Positions 25,161 through 35,700 are shown, counted from the stretch's first letter. The stretch: DNA of 64,000 nucleotides from Methylobacterium ajmalii (GCF_016613415.1 NZ_JACWCT010000142.1:1-64000), one strand, 5' to 3'. The notes: generated by a model not told the origin, from the letters alone. Program-made: numbers and translations.

Positions 25161-25649
25161 GTGCTGGACCCCAGGGATATGCGCACGAGCAAGCGAAGCA
25201 GCCTCATCCACCTGATCTACTTCTCGCGGGCCCAGCTCTCCGCCGATCCGGCCGCACGCCTGCGCCAGATCAACGAGATCGCCCGGCACGCGCAGAAGAA
25301 GAACGAGTTCTCGGTGATCACCAGCCTGCTGATCGTCGATCAGGGCTATTTCATCCAGATTCTCGAGGGGGAGCGGATGTCGGTGCAGGACACCTTCCAG
25401 CGGATCAGCGCGGATTCCCGCCATCGCGACGTGCACATCGTCGAGTGGCGCGAGATCGCCAAGCGGGAATTCGTGACGTCGTTCGCCTACGTGCTGCGCA
25501 CGCCGACCAACGACGCCCTGTTCCAGAAGGCCAACCTGGCGCCGATGCTCCAGCGCGGCACCCCGAAGTCGAGCACGATCCACGCGCTGGCCCAGGCTCT
25601 ACAGGCCGACACGATGGCCAAGCAGGGTATCGACCATCTGTTCGTCTAA
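25161..25649 (+). CDS. BLUF-domain blue-light photoreceptor
   Basis: BLUF proteins bind FAD and change hydrogen bonding around a Tyr-Gln pair on blue light. The 162-residue product (from GTG 25161; an ATG at 25179 would remove six residues) shows SLIHLIYFSRA with Tyr20, then NEFSVITSLLIVDQGYFIQI LEG with Asn48 and Gln66 of the flavin site. RHRDVHIVEWREIAKREF matches the third part of the domain. The semi-conserved Trp/Met strand that follows (FxxWxM) is FVTSFAYVL, so the Trp is absent. There is no attached output domain, so it must act on a partner protein. It diverges from flgE and shares its control region. Confidence 0.85.
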   Translation: MLDPRDMRTSKRSSLIHLIYFSRAQLSADPAARLRQINEIARHAQKKNEFSVITSLLIVDQGYFIQILEGERMSVQDTFQRISADSRHRDVHIVEWREIAKREFVTSFAYVLRTPTNDALFQKANLAPMLQRGTPKSSTIHALAQALQADTMAKQGIDHLFV

Positions 25650-25706
25650 GTGCCGCCGGGAGCCCCCGACGGCCCGTCATGAAACCCAACCCGCTGGCTG
25701 ATCCCG

Positions 25707-26159
25707 ATGAGCGAAGCACCCCCGATCCTGATCGTCGACGACCAGGCCAAACTCGTCCGCCTGGTGACCGAGTTGATGAACCGCCTCGGCTTCCCGGAGG
25801 TCGAGGGCGTGACCGACGGGCCGCAGGCGCTGGACCAGCTGCGCACCAAGCGCTACGGCCTGGTGATCTCCGACCTCGACATGGAGCCGATGGACGGGAT
25901 CCAGCTCCTGCGCGAGATCCGGGCCGACGACACGCTGCACAACACGCCGTTCATCCTGACCGAGACCTCGTTCAGCTTCGAGGACATCAACGTCGCCCAC
26001 CTCGCCGGGGCCGACGCCTTCATCCTCAAGCCGTTCGACCTGTCGCTGCTGAAGACCAAGCTCAAGCAGGTGCTCAACGGCCGGCCGCGCAAGCGCGAGA
26101 CCCCGGTCGGCCCGCTGTCCAGCCTCAACGTCGATTTCCCGCTGCTCGGCAAGTTCTGA
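25707..26159 (+). CDS. Single-domain response regulator (CheY-like)
   Basis: The 150-residue receiver has Asp11-Asp12 (ILIVDD), phosphoacceptor Asp56 (LVISDLDMEPMDG), the conserved Thr85 and Lys108 (AFILKPFDL). There is no output domain, only a short tail after residue 125. It lies 57 bases after the BLUF gene in the same direction, so the two may form a light-signalling pair acting through protein contacts. An EPMDG loop and long FSFEDINVAHL helix differ from the motor CheY pattern. A motility link is inferred from position only. Confidence 0.88.
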   Translation: MSEAPPILIVDDQAKLVRLVTELMNRLGFPEVEGVTDGPQALDQLRTKRYGLVISDLDMEPMDGIQLLREIRADDTLHNTPFILTETSFSFEDINVAHLAGADAFILKPFDLSLLKTKLKQVLNGRPRKRETPVGPLSSLNVDFPLLGKF

Positions 26160-26162
26160 ACC

Positions 26163-26191
26163 CGGCGCCGCCCCGTCCCGGGGCCGCGCCG
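26163..26191. terminator. Bidirectional terminator between response regulator and prfC
   Basis: CGGCGC (26163-26168) pairs with GCGCCG (26186-26191), and inside it CCCCG (26171-26175) pairs with CGGGG (26179-26183) around a 3-base loop. It lies exactly between the convergent response regulator and prfC genes. Confidence 0.6.
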
Positions 26192-26199
26192 GACCTCTC

Positions 26200-27813
<1,614 letters not shown>

Positions 27814-28075
27814 GGGAGGTGTCTAGCCCGGACCCGGGACTCTGTCGCGGGCCTAAAAAGGGGCCCGGTCATCGGTGAGGAAAGGAGAGCCCCCGGACGG
27901 GGACGCGCGGGCACGCGGTGCCCGCGCCGCCTCTCTACCCCAAGCCGGCGCCGCAGGGCCAGAGGCTCAAGGGCCGAGTGCCGTCCGGGACCGGAACGCT
28001 CCCCGGCCCGGACAGCCCCTCGCTCGCAAGCCCCTGCCACGAGAGCCCCTGCTGCGAAGGCCCCCTGCCCTCGCC

Positions 28076-28831
28076 TCAGCCGCGGCCGATGAACGGCATC
28101 TTGGTCGCCATCACGGTCATGAACTGCACGTTGGCGTCGAGCGGCAGGCTCGCCATGTAGACCACCGCGTCGGCGACGTGCTTGGCGTCCATGGTCGGCT
28201 CGGGCCGCGTCGAGCCGTCGGGCTGGGGCACGCCGGCCTGCATGCGCACGGTCATGTCGGTGGCGGCGTTGCCGATATCGACCTGGCCGCAGGCGATGTC
28301 GTGGGCGCGTCCGTCGAGGGAGGTCGAGCGGGTGAGGCCCGTGATGGCGTGCTTGGTGGCGGTGTAGGGCGCCGAGAACGGCCGCGGCACGTGGGCCGAG
28401 ATCGAGCCGTTGTTGATGATGCGGCCGCCGCGCGGCTGCTGCTTCTTCATCAGCCGGAACGCGCCCTGGGTGCACAGGAAGGCGCCGGTGAGGTTGGTGT
28501 CGACCACCGCCTTCCAGGTCGCGACCGGCAGTTCGTCGAGTTCGACCGGCGGCGCGCCGATGCCGGCATTGTTGAACAGCACGTCGAGACGGCCGAACGT
28601 CTCCTCGATCCGCGCAAACAGCGCGGCCACCGAGGCCTCGTCGCCGATGTCGGTCGGCTGCGCCAGCGCCCGCCGGCCCTTGGCCTCGATCTCGCCCGCC
28701 ACCGCCTGCAGCGGCTCGGGCCGGCGCCCCGACAGCACCACGTCGTAGCCGGCCTCCGCCAGCCCGAGCGCCACCGCGCGCCCCACCCCCGACCCGGCCC
28801 CGGTCACCAGGGCGACCTTCTGCGTGCTCAT
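28076..28831 (-). CDS. Short-chain dehydrogenase/reductase
   Basis: The ATG at 28831, with GGAGAGG upstream, gives 251 residues. The NAD(P) motif is TGAGSGVG (residues 10-17), followed by NNAG, the catalytic Ser in NNGSISAH and YTATK for Tyr and Lys. The C-terminal part ([20 protein letters not shown], then [18 protein letters not shown]) is like SDRs of the YdfG or clavulanate-reductase type, which act on small oxo-compounds. The substrate is not evident. The gene lies between prfC and tRNA-Gln with no operon partner. Confidence 0.88.
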   Translation of the reverse strand: MSTQKVALVTGAGSGVGRAVALGLAEAGYDVVLSGRRPEPLQAVAGEIEAKGRRALAQPTDIGDEASVAALFARIEETFGRLDVLFNNAGIGAPPVELDELPVATWKAVVDTNLTGAFLCTQGAFRLMKKQQPRGGRIINNGSISAHVPRPFSAPYTATKHAITGLTRSTSLDGRAHDIACGQVDIGNAATDMTVRMQAGVPQPDGSTRPEPTMDAKHVADAVVYMASLPLDANVQFMTVMATKMPFIGRG

Positions 28832-29031
28832 CGCGCCTCTCCTCCCCCACTCGTCGCGCCCGCCGTTTCGCCGGCCTGTGCGCCCCTGCCGGCATACACG
28901 AGCGGACGTGAGCCCGACAGGCCCTCCCCCGCGCCGACCGCCGAGCGGCATCGCGACGGCAACGCCGGAACCGCCCGACGCCCCGGTTGCCAGCGCGAGC
29001 CCGCCCGGCTATGGAAGCGCCAGCCGCGCGT

Positions 29032-29106
29032 TGGGGCGTCGCCAAGCGGTAAGGCAGCGGTTTTTGGTACCGCCATTCCCAGGTTCGAATCCTGGCGCCC
29101 CAGCCA
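29032..29106 (+). tRNA. tRNA-Gln (UUG)
   Basis: Acceptor TGGGGCG (29032-29038) pairs with CGCCCCA (29096-29102); discriminator G and an encoded CCA end at 29106. The anticodon arm GCGGT-TTTTGGT-ACCGC places TTG at 34-36, reading Gln CAA. The T arm reads CCAGG-TTCGAAT-CCTGG. An integrase gene begins 80 bases downstream, so its 3' end is a likely attachment site. Confidence 0.95.
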
Positions 29107-29185
29107 AATTCCCCCGTAAGTCTCTGAATTCGAACGATTTCCCGCTGAAGCGGGAGGCGTCGGCACACATCGGTGTTGCACATGC

Positions 29186-31240
29186 GTGTCTCACACGAGG
29201 TGTCCGGTGCCGGCTATCGCTCATGCTTACAGGCGCGGTGGGAGCTATTCCTGGCGCCGCCGGATCCCGCTGCCGCTGATCCGATTCTGCCGTTCCAGGC
29301 AGCTCGTGGTAAGCCTAGGCACGCGCGACCCAGCCAGGGCACGCTTCCTCGCGAGCCAGCTCACGGCTCATTCCGATCAGCTTTTTCATCGCGCCATGAG
29401 CGAGCCCGAACCCGATCTCATCATGAGCCGCCGCCAGCTCGACGGCATCTTTCGCGAAAGCCTATTGGCCCACCTCGAAAAACTCGACCGGATCGCTGCG
29501 GCAGAACGTGCAGAACCGGACTTCGATCCTGAGGCGAGCCGGCGTGCCGATCGGCGTATGGGATGGATCCTGCGTATCCTTGGAGCGCGCGGCGCGGCAG
29601 CGACCATTGATACTCCGTTGGCTGATGAGATGCGTCGCGACGGGCTGAATGACCTCGACATTGAGGAAGCACGGGCGACGCTGGCCGCGATGGTGCGCCA
29701 GAACGGCCACCTGATGCCTCGCGCTCGGCTGGAAGGGCTGCTCGCAAACCAAGCGGTCGCACCGACCATGACTAACTTGTCTCTAGCTCAGGAGATTGCC
29801 TTCCGCGGTATGTCCGCGGCGGCCTTTGCAACTGAGCGCCGCTACGATGGTCTTCGGATCGAAGAGGTCACACTGCGCGACGCGATCCTGCTGAGGGAAG
29901 CGCAGGTGCCGCCGGAGGCCACAGGCTCGACGGCAACCGTGAGTACAGCTCGTTCGCAATCAAACGCTGATGCCGTCCCTCAAATGCCGACAGGCGTTGC
30001 AATCGTGTCAGCAAGCCCGGACCTCGCGCTGGATACGACGGACCAAGAGCCTCATCAGAAGGGGATGCATCCAATCATAGCGTTCGGGGAGGCGATGATC
30101 GCCGGGCGCGCTCGTGACGAAACCTGGGATGCAAAAACACAGCACCAGGCGCGTCAGATTTTTGCCCTGTTCGCCAAGCTACTCGTCGAGAACGGCCTCA
30201 TCCGTGTGACTGATCTTCGGCAGAGCCATTTTGCCGAATTAGTTGATCTTTTGCGGTCCGTCTCGCCGTCGTATGGTAAGAGCCCTCGTGATGCCGAACG
30301 CAGCACTGCCGAACTGCGTGAGATTGGCGCCAAGCTTCCAACCAACAAACGAGGCATCGTCGGGGATACCATCAACCGTCACCTGACTTTCCTCGGACAG
30401 CTTGTAACATTTCTCAAAGCGCAGGGCCTCGCGATTGATGCGAGCATCGATCTCGCGCTCCTTCGCGCCCGCAAGCGGGACAGGGCACGTAACCGGCGAC
30501 CATCTCTTAGCAACGACGATGTTGCGGCGATCTTCCGACTGCCCTGCTTCACAGGCTGTCGTTCGTGGCGCGATCCGTTTACCACCGGCGATCAGGTATT
30601 CCATCGCGCTTTGTACTTCGCAATTATTTTACTCTATTATACAGGCGCGAGACGAGAGGAAATTGCAGGACTTCATGTCGACGACGTGGAGGAGGCAAGC
30701 GGGATTGCATACCTTGCTTTTCGATTCAACGAAACGCGTCGTCTTAAGAACGTTCAATCTATTCGGTTTGTCGCTTTGCACCCAGAGGTGCTCCGCCTCG
30801 GGTTTTTGGACTACGTCAAAGCTGTTCGCGCACTCGGATACGGACTCGTGTTTCCGGATCTAAAATCGCCAAACTCAAGCTCGCCGCTCGGCGATCGCCT
30901 CTACGATGAATTTAGCAGCGGACTTCGAAAAGCGATCTCAAACGAAGCAGAACGTAAAAAGGTCATCCACTCCTTCAGACATTCGCTCGGCAACAATCTT
31001 AAGCAAGCCCGCGTTCACACGGAAATCAGAGCCGACATCCTTGGACACGCCGGGTCCGGTGAAACAGACGAGCGTTATTGCGATCCGACAGCTCTGGCAT
31101 TGATGCTGGAGGAGCTGAAAAAGGTTCCAGCGGTCACCAACCATCTAGCGCAGAAGCCAATACAGCTGCTCCCGTGGGTCTCCGCAAAAGAGCGGCCGCC
31201 ATTCGCAAGAGCCCGCAGACGCTCCATCTCTCGGGGATAA
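29186..31240 (+). CDS. Tyrosine-type site-specific integrase with DUF6538-like N-terminus
   Basis: The 684-residue product begins with a DUF6538-type segment (YRRGGSYSWRRRIPLPLIRF), has a core-binding region near residues 300-450, and a complete catalytic domain. Catalytic residues can be placed: Arg489 (TGARREEIAGL), His595 and Arg598 (HSFRHSLG), His621 (LGHAGSGETDERY) and nucleophile Tyr631. The gene therefore looks intact. The start is GTG at 29186. It lies 80 bases after tRNA-Gln and its codon and base composition are less GC-rich than the flagellar genes, typical of acquired DNA. It marks the left edge of the accessory island. Its stop codon directly abuts a tRNA-like segment on the other strand. 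Confidence 0.9.
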   Translation: MSHTRCPVPAIAHAYRRGGSYSWRRRIPLPLIRFCRSRQLVVSLGTRDPARARFLASQLTAHSDQLFHRAMSEPEPDLIMSRRQLDGIFRESLLAHLEKLDRIAAAERAEPDFDPEASRRADRRMGWILRILGARGAAATIDTPLADEMRRDGLNDLDIEEARATLAAMVRQNGHLMPRARLEGLLANQAVAPTMTNLSLAQEIAFRGMSAAAFATERRYDGLRIEEVTLRDAILLREAQVPPEATGSTATVSTARSQSNADAVPQMPTGVAIVSASPDLALDTTDQEPHQKGMHPIIAFGEAMIAGRARDETWDAKTQHQARQIFALFAKLLVENGLIRVTDLRQSHFAELVDLLRSVSPSYGKSPRDAERSTAELREIGAKLPTNKRGIVGDTINRHLTFLGQLVTFLKAQGLAIDASIDLALLRARKRDRARNRRPSLSNDDVAAIFRLPCFTGCRSWRDPFTTGDQVFHRALYFAIILLYYTGARREEIAGLHVDDVEEASGIAYLAFRFNETRRLKNVQSIRFVALHPEVLRLGFLDYVKAVRALGYGLVFPDLKSPNSSSPLGDRLYDEFSSGLRKAISNEAERKKVIHSFRHSLGNNLKQARVHTEIRADILGHAGSGETDERYCDPTALALMLEELKKVPAVTNHLAQKPIQLLPWVSAKERPPFARARRRSISRG

Positions 31241-31300
31241 GTGGGCCCGGCAGGACTCGAACCTGCAACCAAAAAAGCTATTGCTGCCAGCGCTCTAACG
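31241..31300 (-). other. tRNA 3'-end-like segment next to the integrase
   Basis: Read on the minus strand, this carries GCAGG-TTCGAGT-CCTGC, a perfect T arm with the canonical loop, followed by CGGGCCCA, the usual 3' acceptor of several tRNAs. The D and anticodon arms upstream are degenerate and no encoded CCA follows. It is not a working tRNA by eye. It begins at the base after the integrase stop, where a phage-type attachment core would lie. Confidence 0.5.
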
Positions 31301-31677
31301 AGCGTCCACGCGTACAGGTTATGCAGTTTGTGCGGGAGCTGCAAGACGGAGCGCCGGCACTTACGTTTGAAGGTGCCCGCAGCGCGGCCGGTCCTTCATC
31401 CAAACTCTCGTATGAGGCATTTCCGCAAGGGGGTCGGTGATCGACGTTTCGGACGGGCGGGGGAGCCGGGATGTCGTGCGAGCGCCGGGCTCGCGGATCC
31501 ACTCGTGTCCGGCGGAACAGAACGTTCCTGACCAAGATGCCTCATGCGAGGCGAACCGGCTGAAGGCGGCGGGACCCATCTTTGGCGACGGCAGCAAACC
31601 CCGTCGAGCTCCGGTCACACGCCTGCCCCCACTCGTCCGACATGCCGTGGACCGGCCCGGCGGACGAACCTTGATCC
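31301..31677. other. Gap between tRNA-like segment and IS110 transposase
   Basis: I see no gene here. It should contain the 3' end of the IS110 element, but I could not fix that end. Confidence 0.4.
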
Positions 31678-32832
31678 TCAGGCCGCTTTCAGGCGCGCGC
31701 CCTCTGGAACCAGCCCGGTGGCGAGATAGCGCCACAGGGCGACCAGCAGCTTGCGCGCCAGCGCCACCGCGGTGATCTTGCGGATGCGCCCGCGTCCGGT
31801 GCCGAACCGCTCGACGAACCAGCGGGCGAGCCCGCTGCCCGGCTGATAGCGCAGCCACAGCCACGCCAGCTCGACCATCGACTTCCGCAGGAGTGGGTTC
31901 CCGGCCTTTGAGATGCCCTGGTCGCGCTGTCGGTCGCCGCTGGCGTACGGGTTCGGCGTGAGCCCGGAATAGGCGGTCATTTGCTTGCGGTTGGCGAACG
32001 GCTGGTACAGCGCCTCGCGCACCAGCACCGTGGCCAGCTCGGTGCCGATGCCACCGAGCCGGGCCAGACGCGCCACCTTCTCGGCGTCGGCGTCCGTGAC
32101 GGCCGGATCCGCCACGGCGGCATCGCGCTCGGCCTCGGCGGCCGCAACCTGTTCGAGCACGAGTTCCAGCCGCCGGAACTCGCGCTCGATCTCGCCGCGC
32201 AGGCGCTGAGGCAGGTCGCGCCCGTCGCCGGTGCGCACCTCCTTCAACCGCTCCCAACGGTCGCGTCGCAGCGGCTGGAACGTGTAGACGCCCTGGGTGG
32301 CGAGCAGGCCCTTGATCCGGTTGACGTGCTGCACCCGCTCCGCGATCAGGCGCTGGCGCTCGCGATGAGTGCGCCGCGCATCCTCGCGCTCGACCGAGGG
32401 CACCTGCACCATGCGGCAGGCGGCGTGATCGCCGCGGCACCACGCCATCAGGGCCCGGAGCAGCATGGCCGCGTCGAGCCGGTCGGTCTTGGCCCGTCGC
32501 GCGCGGCGGTCGACCTGGAGGCTGCCGGGATCCATGACGAAGCAGGTGATTGCCTCGGCCGCGAGGCGGCGCTGCAGCCAGAAGCCGTCGTATCCGGCCT
32601 CGTAGCCGAGGATGATCGCGACCTCTCGGCCGGAGCTGCGCTGTTCGCGAGCCTGCAGGCGGCGCAGCAAGGCGAGCAGGCCCTCCACGTCGCCGCCGCT
32701 CACCCGGTGTGCAGAGGTCTTCCCGCTCGGGACGGCCTGGGCGGCCAGGAGCCATGCCGACTTGCTGAGTTCCAGCGTGACGAACACAGCAACCTCAGGC
32801 AGGTTTGTCTGGATCTGTTCACGATCAAGCAT
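31678..32832 (-). CDS. IS110 family transposase
   Basis: IS110 enzymes are DEDD/serine recombinases that use a bridge RNA to choose target and donor. The ATG at 32832, six bases after GGAG, gives 384 residues; an in-frame ATG at 32907 would add 25 residues of no family likeness. The N-terminal DEDD domain shows VAVFVTLELSKSAWLLAA, where the first catalytic acid is Glu in place of Asp, then YEAGYDGFWLQRRL and KTDRLDAAMLLRAL. The C-terminal transposase_20 domain has LARLGGIGTELATVLVREAL and ASGDRQRDQGISKAGNPLLR with the likely catalytic Ser. The gene looks intact. Confidence 0.88.
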   Translation of the reverse strand: MLDREQIQTNLPEVAVFVTLELSKSAWLLAAQAVPSGKTSAHRVSGGDVEGLLALLRRLQAREQRSSGREVAIILGYEAGYDGFWLQRRLAAEAITCFVMDPGSLQVDRRARRAKTDRLDAAMLLRALMAWCRGDHAACRMVQVPSVEREDARRTHRERQRLIAERVQHVNRIKGLLATQGVYTFQPLRRDRWERLKEVRTGDGRDLPQRLRGEIEREFRRLELVLEQVAAAEAERDAAVADPAVTDADAEKVARLARLGGIGTELATVLVREALYQPFANRKQMTAYSGLTPNPYASGDRQRDQGISKAGNPLLRKSMVELAWLWLRYQPGSGLARWFVERFGTGRGRIRKITAVALARKLLVALWRYLATGLVPEGARLKAA

Positions 32833-32993
32833 GGCCAACTCCGGTCCAAGGTCAGAGAACCGGAGAGTGATCCAATCTCCAGCTCCCTGCATGGTATCTT
32901 TGGCCATTCATGCGGCGTGGCAGAGCGCGTAGGCCCAGGGCGCTGGCAAACGGAAGCGGGGCTTTGTTCGGGCGCGTCGGCGCGGTGATGTTG
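32833..32993 (-). other. Non-coding left end of the IS110 element (candidate bridge RNA region)
   Basis: About 160 bases lie between the transposase start and the point where the serine recombinase frame is cut. In the IS110 group the bridge RNA is made from the sequence upstream of the transposase, so this is where one would be sought. I could not establish its fold by eye. Confidence 0.3.
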
Positions 32994-33203
32994 CTAAAGT
33001 CCGCTCGCCGACCGGCCGAGATCATCGTCGATGACCTCGACGTCGACAAAGCCGCGCTGGCGGGCGACATCGACCAGATTGTACTGGCGCCGTTTGCTCT
33101 CGAGATTGGTCATGACCTGGGATTGCGTCGACTGCCGCACATAGACGACCGCCGTTCGCTTCAGGATGGCTGGCGGGAGCAGCTCAGCGCTCGTCATCGT
33201 CAA
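32994..33203 (-). pseudogene. Serine recombinase, truncated after N-terminal segment
   Basis: The frame begins ATG at 33203 and encodes AVVYVRQSTQSQVMTNLESK, the resolvase-domain opening with the catalytic Ser of the VRQST motif, then DVEVIDDDLGRSASGL, where it stops. A complete large serine recombinase would run over 500 residues. The break at about 32994 coincides with the start of the IS110 region, so IS110 insertion or a linked deletion removed the rest. It overlaps the stop of the small gene upstream by 20 bases. Confidence 0.8.
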
Positions 33204-33363
33204 GCTCCTCGACGCCGAGGCCGCCGGCCTGCATGAGGATCTGCGCCAGCATTGCGACGACCGTGTCGCGTTCCTGAGCGCTCAGGCCCTCCAGCCCGTC
33301 CTGTTCGAAGAGGAAGCTGATCTGCCGATCCGGCACCGCGGCCGGCCGCTTGAAAGGTTCCAT
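33184..33363 (-). CDS. Small protein encoded with the recombinase
   Basis: The ATG at 33363 gives 59 residues (MEPFKRPAAVPDRQISFLFE, ending VEELDDDER). Small acidic proteins of this type precede large serine recombinases in rhizobial mobile modules and overlap their start, as here. Function unknown. With the recombinase cut, it probably has no role. Confidence 0.55.
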   Translation of the reverse strand: MEPFKRPAAVPDRQISFLFEQDGLEGLSAQERDTVVAMLAQILMQAGGLGVEELDDDER

Positions 33364-33601
33364 CCTGTGCCTCCGGAACGATGCCGACATCGCTCCGGAA
33401 CTTTGCGGGGCTGTCTGCCCCACTCAACAGCCGCGCCAGCTCGATCAGCGCCGTGACATCGACGCGCGGAGACCCGGACGTCATGCCGGCGCAGTGAACC
33501 GGGTCGAACATCCATCCGGCCATGACGATCACAACGCCGGAAGGCGCTTGCACCAGGAGAATCGGGCCGTACGTCCGCTGCTCGACCCGGCGCACCAGCA
33601 C
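33200..33601 (-). CDS. Conserved protein of the recombinase module, start uncertain
   Basis: The frame reads VRRVEQRTYGPILLVQAPSG, then GWMFDPVHCAGMTSGSPRVD and TALIELARLL. A Trp-Met/Leu-Asp-Pro motif followed by a C-GM segment and LIELxRLL is a pattern I know from small proteins upstream of serine recombinases in rhizobial elements. The open frame runs on upstream to about 33700 with recognisable residues (EVRYRGHPHSG) but no ATG, so the true start may be a rare codon or lost. The tail overlaps the next small gene in another frame and may be spurious. Confidence 0.45.
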   Translation of the reverse strand: MLVRRVEQRTYGPILLVQAPSGVVIVMAGWMFDPVHCAGMTSGSPRVDVTALIELARLLSGADSPAKFRSDVGIVPEAQDGTFQAAGRGAGSADQLPLRTGRAGGPERSGTRHGRRNAGADPHAGRRPRRRGA

Positions 33602-33672
33602 CTTCCGGCCGGAATGGGGGTGCCCGCGATAACGAACCTCCGCTTCCTGCCCGACATGGGCAGAATGAACGG

Positions 33673-33903
33673 GTGATGGCGGTCGGGCGCAAGAACTACC
33701 TGTTCGCCGGTTCAGATGGCGGCGGAGCGCGGTGGGCCGTCATCGCTTCTTTGATCGAGACGGCCAAGCTCAACGGCGTCGAGCTCTATGCCTACCTCAC
33801 CGACGTGTTGACCCGGATGAGCAGCGGTCATCCGGCCCGAGATCTCGACGTACTCCTGCCTTGGAACTGGTCGACCGCCGTCAAACCGGCAGCAAACGTG
33901 TGA
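33673..33903 (+). pseudogene. IS66 TnpC, C-terminal remnant
   Basis: VGRKNYLFAGSDGGGARWAV, IETAKLNGVELYAYLTDVL and LLPWNW match the extreme C-terminus of the IS66 transposase TnpC. The catalytic domain is missing. It is distinct from the IS66-type element at 53.4 kb, which has a different C-terminus. Confidence 0.8.
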
Positions 33904-34239
33904 AAGCCTGACGCTTACCATCGTTACCCTCCTGGATCGGAAGGAAACGTCCGGGGCCGGGGATCCAATCCATGCCCCTGACGGAATCCCATGGGCCGGA
34001 CCTTGGGCTCGGCACCGACGCGCCACGCCCGCGACCGTTCGTGAGCCATCACATGACCGACCTCCCGAGGCCGACACCGGGCCCGGCGTTCATGGACAGA
34101 ACCGCCCAGCATGAGCTGGCGAGGGGATCTGAGCCGCGTCGGCTCAGTCGCGTGGATGCCCTGCCCGACCGTCGGCGTGCGATTTGGGCTCGGGCGGACC
34201 CCGAGGCGGACGGCTGGCCGGTCCCGCGGGAGAGCCCCT
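33904..34239. other. Non-coding stretch between remnants
   Basis: I recognise no gene, RNA or repeat here. It lies between an IS66 tail and an efflux-gene tail and is probably mobile-element debris. Confidence 0.4.
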
Positions 34240-34419
34240 TCACAGGAACTTGAGCGGGTCCTTCTCGGGCGGGGGCGGGGCCACGTCGGCCCGGTTCCAC
34301 CAGCCGCCGCCGAGCGCCACGAACAGGGCGGCGGTGTCGGCGTACTGGGTGGCGCGCGCGCCCGCCGAAGTGACCAGGGCCGAGAGGTAGCCCTGCTGGG
34401 CGATCAGCACCTGGACACG
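34240..34419 (-). pseudogene. RND outer membrane efflux lipoprotein, C-terminal remnant
   Basis: The last 59 residues of an OprM/NodT-type protein are present: RVQVLIAQQGYLSALVTSAG, then QYADTAALFVALGGGWWNRA and a Pro-rich end PPPPEKDPLKFL with a stop. The motif TAALFVALGGGWW is diagnostic for the family C-terminus. The frame is cut at about 34419, where an unrelated outer-membrane gene begins. It is shorter than, and different from, the complete efflux lipoprotein at 56.9 kb. Confidence 0.8.
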
Positions 34420-34814
34420 GGCCGCTCCAGGTTCGAGGCGTCAACGTCGGCTTCAAGGCCATACACGAACGGGCCGCTCTGCCAAGCATACCCGCCGAAC
34501 AGGCCGCCGAGCGCGGTGGTCGCATCGCGCCCGGCATCGTTGCGGCCCGTGGCATCCCCGGTGCGGAATTCCGGCACCGAACGGCGGCCGATCATGCCGG
34601 AACCGAAGCCGAAGCTGCCGAAGGCGTCACCGGCGCTGCCCTGCCATCCGATATAGCCGCCCGCCCAGGCACCGAAGGAGGGCAGGTGCGTCGCGTCGTG
34701 TGGCGTCGGCGTGGCGAGATTGGCCCCGTGGGCGCCGGTGGACACGCCAGCGAGCAACGTCGCAACCCCTGCACCTGCGCGGAGGCGTCCTGCGGCCTGT
34801 CTCCACCGGCTCAT
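34404..34814 (-). pseudogene. Omp25/Omp31-like outer membrane protein, N-terminal part
   Basis: The ATG at 34814 begins a signal peptide (RAGAGVATLLAGVSTGAHGA) followed by WAGGYIGWQGSAGDAFGSFG and GGLFGGYAWQSGPFVYGLEA DVDAS, the repeated G-GY-Q...G.E.D pattern of small rhizobial 8-strand porin-like barrels. After about 130 residues the frame runs into the efflux remnant and ends. The barrel would be incomplete, so it is probably not functional. Confidence 0.65.
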
Positions 34815-35700
34815 CGTGCCGCCTCCACATGCGTGAACCGAACCCGGACTAGCGATGCGGTGACCAGGACACGATGCGGCATCCGCCCAAACTTGGCCGC
34901 GCTGCTAACCATGGACGAGCGGCTTCGTGCAAGCCCGCCGCCGGGTTCGGGTTGAGCTGACGACCCCGGCCGATGAGATAGCCACGCGTACCACCGAGGT
35001 AGACACCGCCCTCACGCCCCTCGCCACGCCTATGGAGCGGGACGGGGAGAGGCCGAACTTCCAGAATTCAAGCGGCATAGCGTGTGGGTTGCTCGCAGCG
35101 ACGGCAGCCATGCCGCTCTTCCCATCGGCCGTAATCACGACTGCGAACCCGCGTGCGGGCGAATGGGGCGACATTCGAAACGCATCGTGGTCGTGCGCGC
35201 GATCGATCGTTCCCCGAATGCCGCGGGTTCGGTCAGGGGCGCGTCACCGCCGAAACAGGCGGCAATCTCCGGGTGCGCCTGTTTTATCGACGGCCGATGA
35301 CGGTTCGATGCCACTTGTGAGCTTCTCGGCTGCGCAGCACAGCTGGCGCGGGGCGACCGGTACGGGCGCCACCCCCCGGCCTCGAAGCCTGCGCTGGAGG
35401 GCGTGCGTGGCGTCCATGTCGTCCCGTCCGGGATGATCCCGGCGGGACAGGTTTGCGGGAACCGGCTTGCTCTCGAAAGGAGGACGGGGCCCGCAGGTCG
35501 GCCGATCGTCGTCCGCTGACGAAGCCCACTGCGGCGCACCGCTCATGAAGCCCCGGGCTCAGGCCGCATCGTCATGTCCGGGCACCAAGGCGGCGATTGT
35601 CCGATCAAGGCCGCATATGGCGTCGCACCGAGCCCGATTATCTCGGCGGTTTGTGGATCGGCCGCCATCGTAGGCCCGGTGCGGATGATCGCGACCTGCT
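34815..35700. other. Large stretch without recognised genes
   Basis: About 890 bases hold several open frames on both strands, none with a recognisable domain, convincing start or codon pattern. It is likely degraded sequence from earlier insertions. Confidence 0.4.

Noticed and set aside
31241-31310. Complete tRNA gene on the minus strand
   Set aside because: The T arm and 3' acceptor are perfect, but the D and anticodon arms do not form and no 5' acceptor pairs fully, so I list it only as tRNA-like.
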